NCBI GenBank assembly: GCA_001915925.1
Contig: MNRL01000010.1
Location: 1 to 64,000, forward strand
DNA length: 64,000 bases
Origin: Clostridium sp. CAG:354_28_25
GTDB taxonomy: Bacteria; Bacillota; Clostridia; TANB77; CAG-508
Direction: 5' to 3'
The notes beneath the pieces are model-generated. The model saw only the letters and a list, made by a program, of their open reading frames with translations. It was not told the origin of the DNA and did no database searches. Positions within the stretch are counted from its first letter, which is position 1; every line of letters begins with the position of its first letter. A program made the translations under genes and the position numbers. Positions 18,476 through 27,840 of the stretch are shown here, in pieces.

Positions 18476-19504
18476 TTAGTACTTTTCTTGTATTTGTTTA
18501 ATAGAATTAAAATCATTATCTAAAATATCTAGGAAAGCTATACCTATTTCTGGGTCAAACTGAGAACCCAAATTTTCTAATATTTCAGATTTTACAACGT
18601 CCATTGGTAAAGAATCTCTGTAACTTCTTTTTGAAGTCATAGCATCAAAACTATCAACTATAGAAGTGATTCTAGCAAGATAAGGGATATTTGTTCCTGC
18701 TAATCTTTCTGGATATCCATTTCCATCAAATCTTTCGTGATGATATTTTATGATATCTAGAATATTTTTAAACATGTCAGCATTTTCTAAAATGTTATAT
18801 CCAATTACGGGATGTTCTTTAATTTTTGTATATTCCTCATCTGTTAATTTAGATTCTTTTAGAAGGATGCTGTCTGGAATACCAATTTTTCCTATATCAT
18901 GAAAAAGACCGCCAATTTTTAGCTTTTCGATATCATCGTCAGGCAAATTAAGTTTTTTTCCTAATAGAACTGCGTATTCAGAAACTCTGTCAGAATGACC
19001 TTTAGTATAAGGATCTTTTGCTTCAACAGTGTGTCTTAATATTTCTATACTGTCTATGTAAGCTTTTTCTAAATTGTCATTCATTCTAGTTATTGTTCGC
19101 ATTTGATTTACAGATTTTAATCCAGATTCTATTAATAGTAATAATTGGTCAAATTTATCACTTTTTTCGCAATATCCTTGGATATCAAGTTCGTGAATAG
19201 TTTCTAATGGTGGAGCCAAATCTTTATGACCAGTTAAAAGAAGAATATATAGATCTTTATTAAATTTTCTGATTTCTTCAACAACTTTGTCACCATGAAT
19301 TGGGTCCATAATAAAATCTAGTACCATTAAATCAAAATGTTCTGTTTTTACGCGATTTATAGCTTCTATAGGATCTGTTATGCCAACAAAATCATAGCCA
19401 GATCTTTTCATAAATATAGATAATGAATCTAAAATTCCTTGTTCATCATCTACAGCGATTATTTTAAAATCAGCACTTTTGGATGTAACTTGATTCTTTC
19501 TCAT
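18476..19504 (-). CDS. Response regulator with HD-GYP cyclic-di-GMP phosphodiesterase output
   Basis: A 342-residue RpfG-type regulator. The receiver domain (about 13-130) has the acidic pair D19-D20, the phospho-acceptor D63 (LMVLDFIMDP) and the conserved LLLTGH strand. The HD-GYP domain (about 150-340) has HD at H202-D203 (FHDIGKIGIP) and a complete GYP motif, HHERFDGNGYP (255-265). HD-GYP enzymes with both motifs normally degrade cyclic di-GMP. The histidine kinase gene lies just upstream on the same strand, so it is the natural phosphodonor. An AGGAGG ribosome binding site precedes the ATG. A terminator and a new promoter separate it from the kinase, so its expression can be uncoupled from the NRPS operon. 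Confidence 0.95.
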   Translation of the reverse strand: MRKNQVTSKSADFKIIAVDDEQGILDSLSIFMKRSGYDFVGITDPIEAINRVKTEHFDLMVLDFIMDPIHGDKVVEEIRKFNKDLYILLLTGHKDLAPPLETIHELDIQGYCEKSDKFDQLLLLIESGLKSVNQMRTITRMNDNLEKAYIDSIEILRHTVEAKDPYTKGHSDRVSEYAVLLGKKLNLPDDDIEKLKIGGLFHDIGKIGIPDSILLKESKLTDEEYTKIKEHPVIGYNILENADMFKNILDIIKYHHERFDGNGYPERLAGTNIPYLARITSIVDSFDAMTSKRSYRDSLPMDVVKSEILENLGSQFDPEIGIAFLDILDNDFNSIKQIQEKY

Positions 19505-19528
19505 AATAACAGACCTCCTAATATAGAA

Positions 19529-19557
19529 ATTATATAAATAAAAAGTTATAAAAGCAA
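19529..19557 (-). promoter_or_regulatory. Probable promoter of the HD-GYP regulator
   Basis: Read on the minus strand: TTGCTT (19557-19552), a 17-base spacer, then TATAAT (19534-19529), 25 bases before the start codon. Confidence 0.6.
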
Positions 19558-19574
19558 GAAAAAAGTCAAAAAAA

Positions 19575-19618
19575 ATACAAAAAAAGCGAAGGTAAAATTT
19601 GCCAATTTATCTTCGCTT
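19575..19618 (-). terminator. Intrinsic terminator between kinase and regulator genes
   Basis: On the minus strand, AAGCGAAGATAAA pairs with TTTACCTTCGCTT (one G-T pair, hairpin 19584-19618) and is followed by a run of T (19585-19579). Confidence 0.85.
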
Positions 19619-19631
19619 CTAATATCTTTAA

Positions 19632-21698
19632 TTATTTATCAGTTTTATTAGAATTATCAATTTTTGGTAAAGGAATAATAATTGAAAATGTAGTACCAGT
19701 TTTATCTGAATCACATTTGATATCACCATTAAAATGAGCTTTAATAGTAGAATATGATACGAATAAACCAAGTCCTGTTCCATTTTTTCCCTTTGTGGTA
19801 ATCATCTCTTTAAATAGTTTTTCTTGAACCTCTTTAGGAATACCTGGTCCATAATCCTTTACTTGTATTATTATGTTATTATTTTTTACATTTAATATTA
19901 AATCTATTTTTTGATTTGGTTTGCCATTATATGATTGAATAGCATTTGAAATCATATTATTTATTACTTGTACCAAGCAGTTTATATCACCATTAATATA
20001 AGTACTTGAAGGTACATTATTTATTAAATTAAGTGAAACTAAAGCATTTTTTAATTCGTGTTTCATTAATATATCAATATTTTTTAGTAATTCATCCATA
20101 TAAAAATGAATATTACTTGTAGAAGAGAAATTAACAGCCTGACCTTTAACTGCGGTTATAACATCAGACATATATTCTGTATAAGTTTTAATTTTTTCTA
20201 TCCAAGAAGTCATATCTTTTGCAATATCATGATGATCTTGTTCTGTTACATCTTTATCTCCAATAGATTTATCATATTCGGTAACTAAATCTGTAAGCCC
20301 TTCTGCAGCACCAGATATAGACATTATAGGTGTTTTTAAGTTATGAGCTATACCTCCAATTAATTGTCCTAAAGATGCCAAACGTTCTCTTTCTATAAGC
20401 ATGTTTTGATTATTATGTATTTGATTTATATTATTCTTTGTTAGATCCTGAATCTCATTAAATGCATTTACTAAGTCACCAATTTCATCATTAGAAACAA
20501 CTGGTAATCTAGCACTATGGTCGATATTTCTATTTTCTACAATTTTTAGTAATGCATCAGAAACCCTTTTTATTTCATTTGCGATATAATTTGCGAAATA
20601 TCTTAATAAAATAATATTAACTATAAATAATACAGCAAAAATTGATAACAATCCAATTAAAATAGTATTAGACACTAAATTATAACGTATACCTATAGTC
20701 CATGTTTTTCCGTTTATAGTAACACTTCTAAATACCCCTTGAGAATCATCACCATAAAAGTCATAGGTTCTATTCTTTTCAGGTTGTGTAGATGATAAAT
20801 CATTCATATATTTTGTAAAGAATATTGATAATTCTTCACCATTAGAAGTTGTTATATTGCCATCTGGAGCAATAATAAAATATGAATCTACCTTAGCTTT
20901 TTTATATTCAATTTTTGAAAGTGCTTCAGATAAAACTTCTAATGGATCTTCTTCTGTTTGAGTAGGTAAATCTAATGAATTTAATTCCTGATTATAAAAA
21001 TCATAAGTTAAATTACCCGTTTCTTTTATTATAGAAGAATAACCAGATAAAGCAATTAAAAGTGCAGTAACTATAAACATAGGTATTGTTACGATAAAAA
21101 TAACATTTTTTATACTTGATCTTTTTACATATTTATTAAAATTACTATCTATATTAGAATAGCCAGAAACTTCATGATATATATATACTAAAATGTTCTG
21201 AAAAGTCTTTTTAGAGAATATATATGAAATACTTGCTATTAATGTTAACATAGATAAGAAGAGCAAGCATACTTTTAAAGTAATAAACAATTCACCTTGT
21301 AATAAACTAAAAGTTATTGCAATCATAATAACAGGAACTATTATTTGTACTATATATATTAAATTAGGTATTCTGGATATTGTTTTAGAAAGTTTATAGT
21401 ATAATTTAGTAGCATTTTTTTTAGGCACTTGCAATAGTTCAGCTCTTATTTTATTTGCCTTTCTTAAACTATGTATTAATATAATATTTTCCATTAATAA
21501 ACTACATAATACAATCATTATATATTGCTGTGTATAAGTTAGTCCATTAATAACTATTTGAAATTCATTATCTATAGAATTTGGTGGGTAACATAAAAAT
21601 GTAGGCACCAATTTATAGAAAAATAATGAAACAATTATACAGGCAAGGTTATATACTAAAATCAGTTTAGCCCAATTTTTGTCCAAAGTTTTTTTCAT
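19632..21698 (-). CDS. Membrane sensor histidine kinase
   Basis: A 688-residue kinase. About five hydrophobic segments fill residues 1-220. An external sensor loop of about 110 residues lies between the last two membrane helices. A HAMP-like linker follows (about 365-420, RRVSDALLKIVENRN-type). The H box is LASLGQLIGGIAHNLKTP with H452, and the HATPase domain has YGPGIP and GTGLGL. The multi-helix N-terminus and loop suggest sensing at or in the membrane; the signal is unknown. Its start overlaps the end of the NRPS gene by 32 bases in another frame, with its own GGAGG inside the NRPS gene, which argues for coupled translation. It is the likely partner of the HD-GYP regulator. Confidence 0.93.
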   Translation of the reverse strand: MKKTLDKNWAKLILVYNLACIIVSLFFYKLVPTFLCYPPNSIDNEFQIVINGLTYTQQYIMIVLCSLLMENIILIHSLRKANKIRAELLQVPKKNATKLYYKLSKTISRIPNLIYIVQIIVPVIMIAITFSLLQGELFITLKVCLLFLSMLTLIASISYIFSKKTFQNILVYIYHEVSGYSNIDSNFNKYVKRSSIKNVIFIVTIPMFIVTALLIALSGYSSIIKETGNLTYDFYNQELNSLDLPTQTEEDPLEVLSEALSKIEYKKAKVDSYFIIAPDGNITTSNGEELSIFFTKYMNDLSSTQPEKNRTYDFYGDDSQGVFRSVTINGKTWTIGIRYNLVSNTILIGLLSIFAVLFIVNIILLRYFANYIANEIKRVSDALLKIVENRNIDHSARLPVVSNDEIGDLVNAFNEIQDLTKNNINQIHNNQNMLIERERLASLGQLIGGIAHNLKTPIMSISGAAEGLTDLVTEYDKSIGDKDVTEQDHHDIAKDMTSWIEKIKTYTEYMSDVITAVKGQAVNFSSTSNIHFYMDELLKNIDILMKHELKNALVSLNLINNVPSSTYINGDINCLVQVINNMISNAIQSYNGKPNQKIDLILNVKNNNIIIQVKDYGPGIPKEVQEKLFKEMITTKGKNGTGLGLFVSYSTIKAHFNGDIKCDSDKTGTTFSIIIPLPKIDNSNKTDK

Positions 21699-24600
21699 TT
21701 AAATTTTCCTCCAATCCGTGTTTAAAATAATTAGTATTTATATTAGACCAATTAAAATTAATTTCTTTTAATACCTTAGTTGTATAAGGACTAGATACTT
21801 TGATATTGCTTGCTTCGTGTTTACTAGTTAATAATTTATATAAGTAAGAAGATAAATTAATATCTTTTGTGGAAGCTTCTAAATCTTGTAATGAATTATC
21901 AGTAGTAAATTGTATGTTAAAACCTAAATTATTTAATAGGTTAACAATTTCTTGTAAAGTTAATTCATTTTGATTATATATATGATATACATTATATTTA
22001 TTATCATTTTGTAGAATAGATACTATTAAACTAGCACATTCATCAACAGGACTTATATTAAATGTTTTATCTTTTAACTCTAGAGGAATTTTTTTTGCTT
22101 TTATAATAAATTGTATTAAATTAAAAAATAAGTTTTCCTCTAAGTTGTGTTGGAATATACCATCATAACTTCTCCAAGTAATATTTCCTAAACGGAATAT
22201 TGTTATAGGAAGACCTTTTTGGTTTTCTTCTAATAATAGCTTTTCTGCCTCAAATTTAGTTTTTATATAAATATTTTCACTAATATCTTGGTTAACAAAT
22301 AAATCCTTTTCTGTAAAAGCGCATGAACCATTAGGATCATTACTGCCTGCAACTGAAAGCGTAGAAATATGTACTAATTGGCAGTTTGGAATATCTTTAC
22401 AGACTGCTATTAAATTTTTTACACTTAATACATTTGTTTTTTCAAAAACAGCATAATCTCCTAGATGTTTAACAGTTGCTGCAGCATTAATTATACATTG
22501 TATATTTGTACACAACTCATTATATGCATTATAAATAAGACCTAAGTGTTCTTTAGTAAAGTCACCATTAACAACTATAATTCTATTATTAAAATAATGA
22601 TCTAATTTATCTTTAAAGTAGTATTGTAGTCTTTCTTTTAATCTGTTAGTTGAACTTTCTAAAGATTCTCCTCTTACTAAACAATATATCGTATAATTTG
22701 TTTTTTCTAATAATTCATAAAGAATATGAGCACCTAAAAATCCTGTAGCACCAGTTAATAAGATATTACCATTTATATAACTTGGAGAGCTTTTTTCTAT
22801 TTGAAAAGTTTCGTAATCTACTGTATTAATTGTACTAGAAATAGGTGATTGTGTATTTAGCGCATATTTTTCTAATAATTTAATTGTAGGATATCTATAA
22901 AAATCTTGTGCAGATAATTTTATATCATATTTTGCAGCTTCTACAGAAATCTTTATAGAATCTAGTGAATCTCCTCCTAAAGCAAAGAAATTATCTTTTA
23001 TTCCAATCTTAGATTTTCCTAAAACCTTTTCCCATATAGAACACAATTTTTTTTCTATATCGTTATTAGGAGCATCATAATTTTCTACATCTAAATCATT
23101 TATATGTTCTAATAATTTTTTCCTATCTATCTTTCCATTTGTATTTAAAGGAAATTCATCTAAAAACTCAAACTGATTTGGAATCATATAATGAGGCAAC
23201 TTATTAACTAGTTTATTTCTAAATGATTCTTGATCTATTATTGATGAATCTATAATTACAAATGCAACTAGAGTAGAATTATCAGAAGATTCTTTATTTA
23301 ATATAATTGTACAATTTTTTACACCGTGAATATTTTTTATCGTATTTTCAATTTCTCCTAAATCAATTCTATAACCTCTATATTTTATTTGATTATCATT
23401 TCTACCCACAAACATTATAGAGCCATCTGGAAGCCATTTTGCAGAATCTCCAGTTCTATATATTCTATTTTTTAAATCAAAAGATGCTTTTGTTTTTTCT
23501 GGATTGTTTAAATACCCATTACCAACACATTCACCTTGTACATAGATTTCGCCAACTTTACCAATTGGAACTAACCTTTTTAATTTATCTAAAATAAATA
23601 TTTTAGAGTTACCAATTGGACTTCCAATAGGTGTTATGTTATTAGGTGGCAGAGTATTTTTAAATTTATACATTGTACAACAAATAGTAGTTTCAGATGG
23701 TCCATAACCATTTACAATTTTCATGTTAGGATTTAGGTTATAAAAATTAGATAGAGTAGAAGCTTTAATAGGTTCCACACCAACCAATATTTTATTTAAT
23801 GCTAATTTAGGATATTTAGCTAATTCCTCATATATAGAATGCAACATAGCAGGTGGGAAGTATGCAAATGTAATATTATTAACCGAGATATATTTAGCAA
23901 GTTCCACGATGCTACTATTATTTAAATCTTTATATAAGTGTAGATTGCCACCAAAAGTAAGCGCTGTGAAAATTTCTGCCATACTAACATCAAAACAAAT
24001 ATTAGTTACAGATAAAAATTGGTCATCAGCTTTAATTGAATCATCTAAATAATGCTTAAAAGAGTATACAAAATTAATAATATTATTATGTGATTGCATA
24101 GTTCCTTTTGGCTTTCCTGTAGAACCAGAAGTGTAAATGATATAGGCATTGTCAGTTGGTAATACTTTAGGAAATTTAGCAATAGCTGGGTAATCCTTTA
24201 ATTTATTAATGTATAATCTTAGACATTTTATATTTAAGCTTTCAAAATATTGTTCAGTAATTAATATTTTGCTATTACTATTTTCTAAGATATATTCAAT
24301 TCGTTCATTAGGATAATCAGGGTAAATTGCTAAGAAAGCAGCTCCAGCTTTTAAAATTCCTAATAATGAACAAATAAGGTTAATATCTTTATTTTTAAAT
24401 AAAACTGCTACACAATCTCCTTTTTCTACGCCATTTTCGATAAGGTTAGTAGCAATCTTAGTACTATTAGCAATTAATTCTTTATAAGTTATATGTTCGC
24501 CATTATATGTAACTGCTGTATTATTAGGATACTTACTTGCAACAGCTTCAATTAACTCATGAATTCCTATGTTTTTAGGATGAGAGATATTAGAATTATT

Positions 24601-25935
24601 AAATTTATTTATTATAAGTTCTTCTTCTTTCTCGCAGATAATACTTATATCTTTTAGTAAGATAGAAGGATTCTCTAATACATGTAGAGTCATATTCATA
24701 ATTCTTGAATGAATTTTATCTATTTGTTCTTCCGAAAATTTAGAAATTTTATAATCATAATAAATGTTAATTATTCCAGTATCATCTAAATCATAAAAAT
24801 GTATTTGTAAGGTATCAGAACAATTATTATTAAAAGACCAGTTTGTATGAAATTTTATATCAGCTACAGTATTATCTATTCTAGCATTTTGGTAAGATAT
24901 GGCTAAATCATATAAATTATATGAGATATTATATTTGGTTTTTAAATCTTCTAGTAATGTAGAATATGAATATTTTTGATGTCTAAAGAATTTCATTTGG
25001 TTAGTTAAAACTTCTCTTAAGAAGTCTGTAAAAGTCTCTTCATAATTCATTTTCATAAAAAAGGCTTGCGTACTTACAAATATTCCACAGGTATTTTTTT
25101 CTTTAAAATTGGTTCTATTTAAGATAGGTGTTCCAATTGTAGAAAAATCATTATTATTAATGCGTGCTAAATATAGTGAATATATAGCCATAAAAAATGT
25201 ATAAAGAGAACAGTTATGTTCTTTGCAAAAAGCATCCAATTTTGAATACAATTCTTTATCTAGAATATATATTTTTCTTTTTGCAGTTGTATCTATAATT
25301 TTTTCTTTTTGGTCGGAAATTAAAGATGGCTCTGGCTCAGAGTCAAAGAAAGTATTCCAAAATTCTTTATCTTTTTGGAATCTTGGAGTATGTAAATAAT
25401 CTTGTTCACTTTTTGCAAAGTCTAGATAGGAATTATTAGCAGAATCATCAATAATTTCACCAGCTATTAATTTTGAATAAATATTCATTACTTGGTCTAC
25501 GAATAAACTCATAGTCCAAGCATCACAAATAATATGGTGAAAAGTTACGATTAATCCCCCTGTATTATCTTCAAACTTGAAAAGAGTAACCCAAAATAGT
25601 TTAGAATCAAAAAAATTAAATTTTTTATTAACAGCCTGTAAGCTAAGGTCTTCTAATTCTTGTTTATCTTTAATAAAAACTCGTCTTATAGTAAAAGGTT
25701 CATATGGAGTTATGTACTGCTTTGGTTTGTTATTTTCCATATGAATACGAATTCTAATTGCGTCATTCTTTTTTACAAAAATATTTAAAGCTTTTTCTAA
25801 AAAATCTAAATTTACCGGTTCATCAATAATAATGTTACCACCAATTAGATTAACACTACTACCAGATGCATATTCTTCGGTTAAGTAAATAGATTTTTGT
25901 GGAATAGTTAAATCATAAAATTTAAAATTATTCAT
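21667..25935 (-). CDS. One-module NRPS: condensation, adenylation, carrier, terminal reductase
   Basis: A 1422-residue synthetase. The condensation domain (about 1-430) has HHIICDAW near residue 133. The adenylation domain (about 450-930) has YTSGSTGKPKG near 600, NGYGPSETT, and GKIDRKKL. The carrier domain has LGGDSLDSI with the pantetheine serine at 990. The C-terminal domain is a thioester reductase with TGATGFLGAH near 1057 and a YxxxK pair in NIYIKTKFE. Family knowledge: such C-A-T-R enzymes join an upstream acyl or aminoacyl unit to one amino acid and release it reductively as an aldehyde or alcohol. By eye the specificity pocket reads D-V-A-Y-L-G-G-I-C, which I cannot assign. No loading module or phosphopantetheinyl transferase is in the window. 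The ATG at 25935 has AGGTGA; an in-frame GTG at 25944 is less likely. Confidence 0.95.
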   Translation of the reverse strand: MNNFKFYDLTIPQKSIYLTEEYASGSSVNLIGGNIIIDEPVNLDFLEKALNIFVKKNDAIRIRIHMENNKPKQYITPYEPFTIRRVFIKDKQELEDLSLQAVNKKFNFFDSKLFWVTLFKFEDNTGGLIVTFHHIICDAWTMSLFVDQVMNIYSKLIAGEIIDDSANNSYLDFAKSEQDYLHTPRFQKDKEFWNTFFDSEPEPSLISDQKEKIIDTTAKRKIYILDKELYSKLDAFCKEHNCSLYTFFMAIYSLYLARINNNDFSTIGTPILNRTNFKEKNTCGIFVSTQAFFMKMNYEETFTDFLREVLTNQMKFFRHQKYSYSTLLEDLKTKYNISYNLYDLAISYQNARIDNTVADIKFHTNWSFNNNCSDTLQIHFYDLDDTGIINIYYDYKISKFSEEQIDKIHSRIMNMTLHVLENPSILLKDISIICEKEEELIINKFNNSNISHPKNIGIHELIEAVASKYPNNTAVTYNGEHITYKELIANSTKIATNLIENGVEKGDCVAVLFKNKDINLICSLLGILKAGAAFLAIYPDYPNERIEYILENSNSKILITEQYFESLNIKCLRLYINKLKDYPAIAKFPKVLPTDNAYIIYTSGSTGKPKGTMQSHNNIINFVYSFKHYLDDSIKADDQFLSVTNICFDVSMAEIFTALTFGGNLHLYKDLNNSSIVELAKYISVNNITFAYFPPAMLHSIYEELAKYPKLALNKILVGVEPIKASTLSNFYNLNPNMKIVNGYGPSETTICCTMYKFKNTLPPNNITPIGSPIGNSKIFILDKLKRLVPIGKVGEIYVQGECVGNGYLNNPEKTKASFDLKNRIYRTGDSAKWLPDGSIMFVGRNDNQIKYRGYRIDLGEIENTIKNIHGVKNCTIILNKESSDNSTLVAFVIIDSSIIDQESFRNKLVNKLPHYMIPNQFEFLDEFPLNTNGKIDRKKLLEHINDLDVENYDAPNNDIEKKLCSIWEKVLGKSKIGIKDNFFALGGDSLDSIKISVEAAKYDIKLSAQDFYRYPTIKLLEKYALNTQSPISSTINTVDYETFQIEKSSPSYINGNILLTGATGFLGAHILYELLEKTNYTIYCLVRGESLESSTNRLKERLQYYFKDKLDHYFNNRIIVVNGDFTKEHLGLIYNAYNELCTNIQCIINAAATVKHLGDYAVFEKTNVLSVKNLIAVCKDIPNCQLVHISTLSVAGSNDPNGSCAFTEKDLFVNQDISENIYIKTKFEAEKLLLEENQKGLPITIFRLGNITWRSYDGIFQHNLEENLFFNLIQFIIKAKKIPLELKDKTFNISPVDECASLIVSILQNDNKYNVYHIYNQNELTLQEIVNLLNNLGFNIQFTTDNSLQDLEASTKDINLSSYLYKLLTSKHEASNIKVSSPYTTKVLKEINFNWSNINTNYFKHGLEENLNEKNFGQKLG

Positions 25936-25963
25936 AAAAATCACCTATTTTAATCTTGAAAAA

Positions 25964-25992
25964 ATTATATACTTAAAGAAACTAAAAATCAA
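25964..25992 (-). promoter_or_regulatory. Promoter of the NRPS operon
   Basis: On the minus strand: TTGATT (25992-25987), exactly 17 bases, TATAAT (25969-25964), about 28 bases before the ATG. This gives a very short leader. Confidence 0.75.
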
Positions 25993-26000
25993 CAAAAATA

Positions 26001-26029
26001 TTGAACAATTTAACCATTTGTTATAGAAT
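26001..26029 (+). promoter_or_regulatory. Probable promoter of the acyl-CoA ligase gene
   Basis: TTGAAC (26001-26006), a 17-base spacer, TAGAAT (26024-26029). It is back to back with the NRPS promoter, leaving only 8 bases between the two -35 boxes. Confidence 0.55.
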
Positions 26030-26062
26030 AAAGGCATCCTAAGAGATGTTGGGGGAAGACTT

Positions 26063-27773
26063 ATGAGAAAACAAAGAGAAAATGATATAGAAAGGCAACC
26101 AATAAAAAACTTTAGAGAGCTAGTAAAAAGATACGAAAAATTTGGCGATAAAGTAGCATTTAAATTTAAGCAAGCTCGGTGAAGTAAAAGAGGTAACATA
26201 TAAGAAGTTTGCAGAAGATATAAAAGCAATGGTAGAAGCGCTTATATCTATAGATGCAAATAGAATTGCTGTTATAGGGAATAACAGGTATGAATGGTGC
26301 GTTACATATTTAGGAACCGAAACTGCTGGCAAGGTAATTGTACCTTTAGATAAAGCATTAACAGATATAGAGATAGAAAAGCTATTAAAAAGAAGTCAAG
26401 TAGATGTAGTTGTATACGAAAAAAAATATACTGATGCTATAAAAAATGCAATAGATGATGGTTTACAAATAAAGCATAAAATTTGTATGGATGAAGCCAC
26501 AGAAGAGGATGAAATAAATTTTGCAAACTTTATTAACAAAGGTAAAAAAATAGCAAAATCAAATAAGAGGAAATACAATAAAGTAACAATTAACAATAAA
26601 GATATGTATATAATGCTTTTTACATCAGGAACCACCAACGAACCTAAAGCAGTAATGTTATCACAAACTAATATTTGTTCAAATATTAGTGCGATAGCTA
26701 AACATGTTAAATTATATAAAACAGACACATTACTTTCTTTTTTACCAATACATCATACTTTTGAATGTACAATAACATTCTTATATGGAACTTATAGTGG
26801 TGCTACAATTGCATTTTGTGAGGGACTAAGACATATAGCAGATAATTTAAAAGAGTTCCAAGTTAGCGTATTTGTTGCAGTTCCATTAGTATTAGAAACA
26901 ATGTATAAAAAGATTCAAAAAGGAATAGAAAATAGTGGTAAGGAAAAGTTAATAAATAAGCTTAAAAGTTTTTCAAGCTTTTTATTAAAGCATCATATAG
27001 ATGCTAGAAAGTTTTTATTTAAAGCAGTTCTTAAACAGTTTGATGAATATTTAAGAGTTGTATTATATGGTGCTGCACCAATGAATAAAGAAACGATAGA
27101 AGGTTACAATGCTCTTGGAATTGATTTAATACAAGGATATGGCTTAACAGAGACATCTCCTGTTATAACTGCAGAAACTGATGAAAGAAAAAGACCTGGT
27201 TCTGTCGGTTTACCTTTATGCAATATAGAAGTAAAGATTGAAGGAAAGGATAAAGATGGAGTAGGGGAGATTGTTGCTAAAGGACCAAGTATTATGCTTG
27301 GATATTATGAAAATAAAGAAGCAACTAAAAAGGTATTAAGAAAAGGATGGTTCTATACAGGCGATTATGGATATATAGATAAAGATGGCTTTGTATATGT
27401 AACAGGAAGAAAAAGTGATATTATCGTACTAAGAAATGGTAAAAATATATATCCTCAAGAATTAGAATTTTTAATTAATAAAATTAATTATATAGATGAA
27501 AGTTTAGTATATGCAAGAGACAAAGATATAACAGATACATTACTTTGTGCAAAAATTGTGTATAATAAGGATTTAATAGAAAAAGAATTAGGAAATAAAA
27601 CAGAGGATGAGTATAAGCAACTAATTTGGAAGCAAATAAAAGAGATAAATAAAAACTTACCAACATATAAGCACATTAAAGAAATAGTAATTACAGATGA
27701 GCCATTAGATAAAACTACAACACATAAAGTAAAAAGATATCAAGAAATAAACAAGATGGAAAAAATTAAATAA
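26063..27773 (+). pseudogene. Long-chain acyl-CoA ligase (AMP-binding), frameshifted near its N-terminus
   Basis: An ATG at 26063 with GGGGGAAG upstream opens MRKQRENDIERQPIKNF and runs to a TGA at 26177-26179. The same protein continues in the +1-shifted frame as KLGEVKEVTYKKFAED and stays open to 27773. Together the two pieces give the normal N-terminus of a fatty-acid CoA ligase. One extra base at about 26165-26175 explains the break. The downstream part keeps the AMP-binding core (LFTSGTTNEPKAV), GYGLTETSP, the YTGDYG motif and the terminal KRY region. The ATG at 26229 has no ribosome binding site, so internal initiation is unlikely. It diverges from the NRPS gene and could have supplied the acyl group for its condensation domain. 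A sequencing or assembly error is possible. Confidence 0.8.
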
Positions 27774-27788
27774 TGTATTAAAAATTTT

Positions 27789-27840
27789 CTTTTGGAAAAC
27801 ATAAAGTTATAAGAAAAGTTTTCCAAAGGAGGTTTTTTTT
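27789..27840 (+). terminator. Terminator hairpin whose 3' arm merges with the htrA ribosome binding site
   Basis: Arms CTTTTGGAAAAC (27789-27800) and GTTTTCCAAAGG (27818-27829) form 12 pairs, then AGG and eight T to 27840. The htrA Shine-Dalgarno AAAGGAGG (27825-27832) begins inside the 3' arm, and the T tract abuts the ATG. Confidence 0.8.

Noticed and set aside
19575..19618. An uninterrupted NRPS-kinase-regulator operon
   Set aside because: A strong terminator and a separate promoter lie between kinase and regulator, so a single transcript is not supported for all genes.
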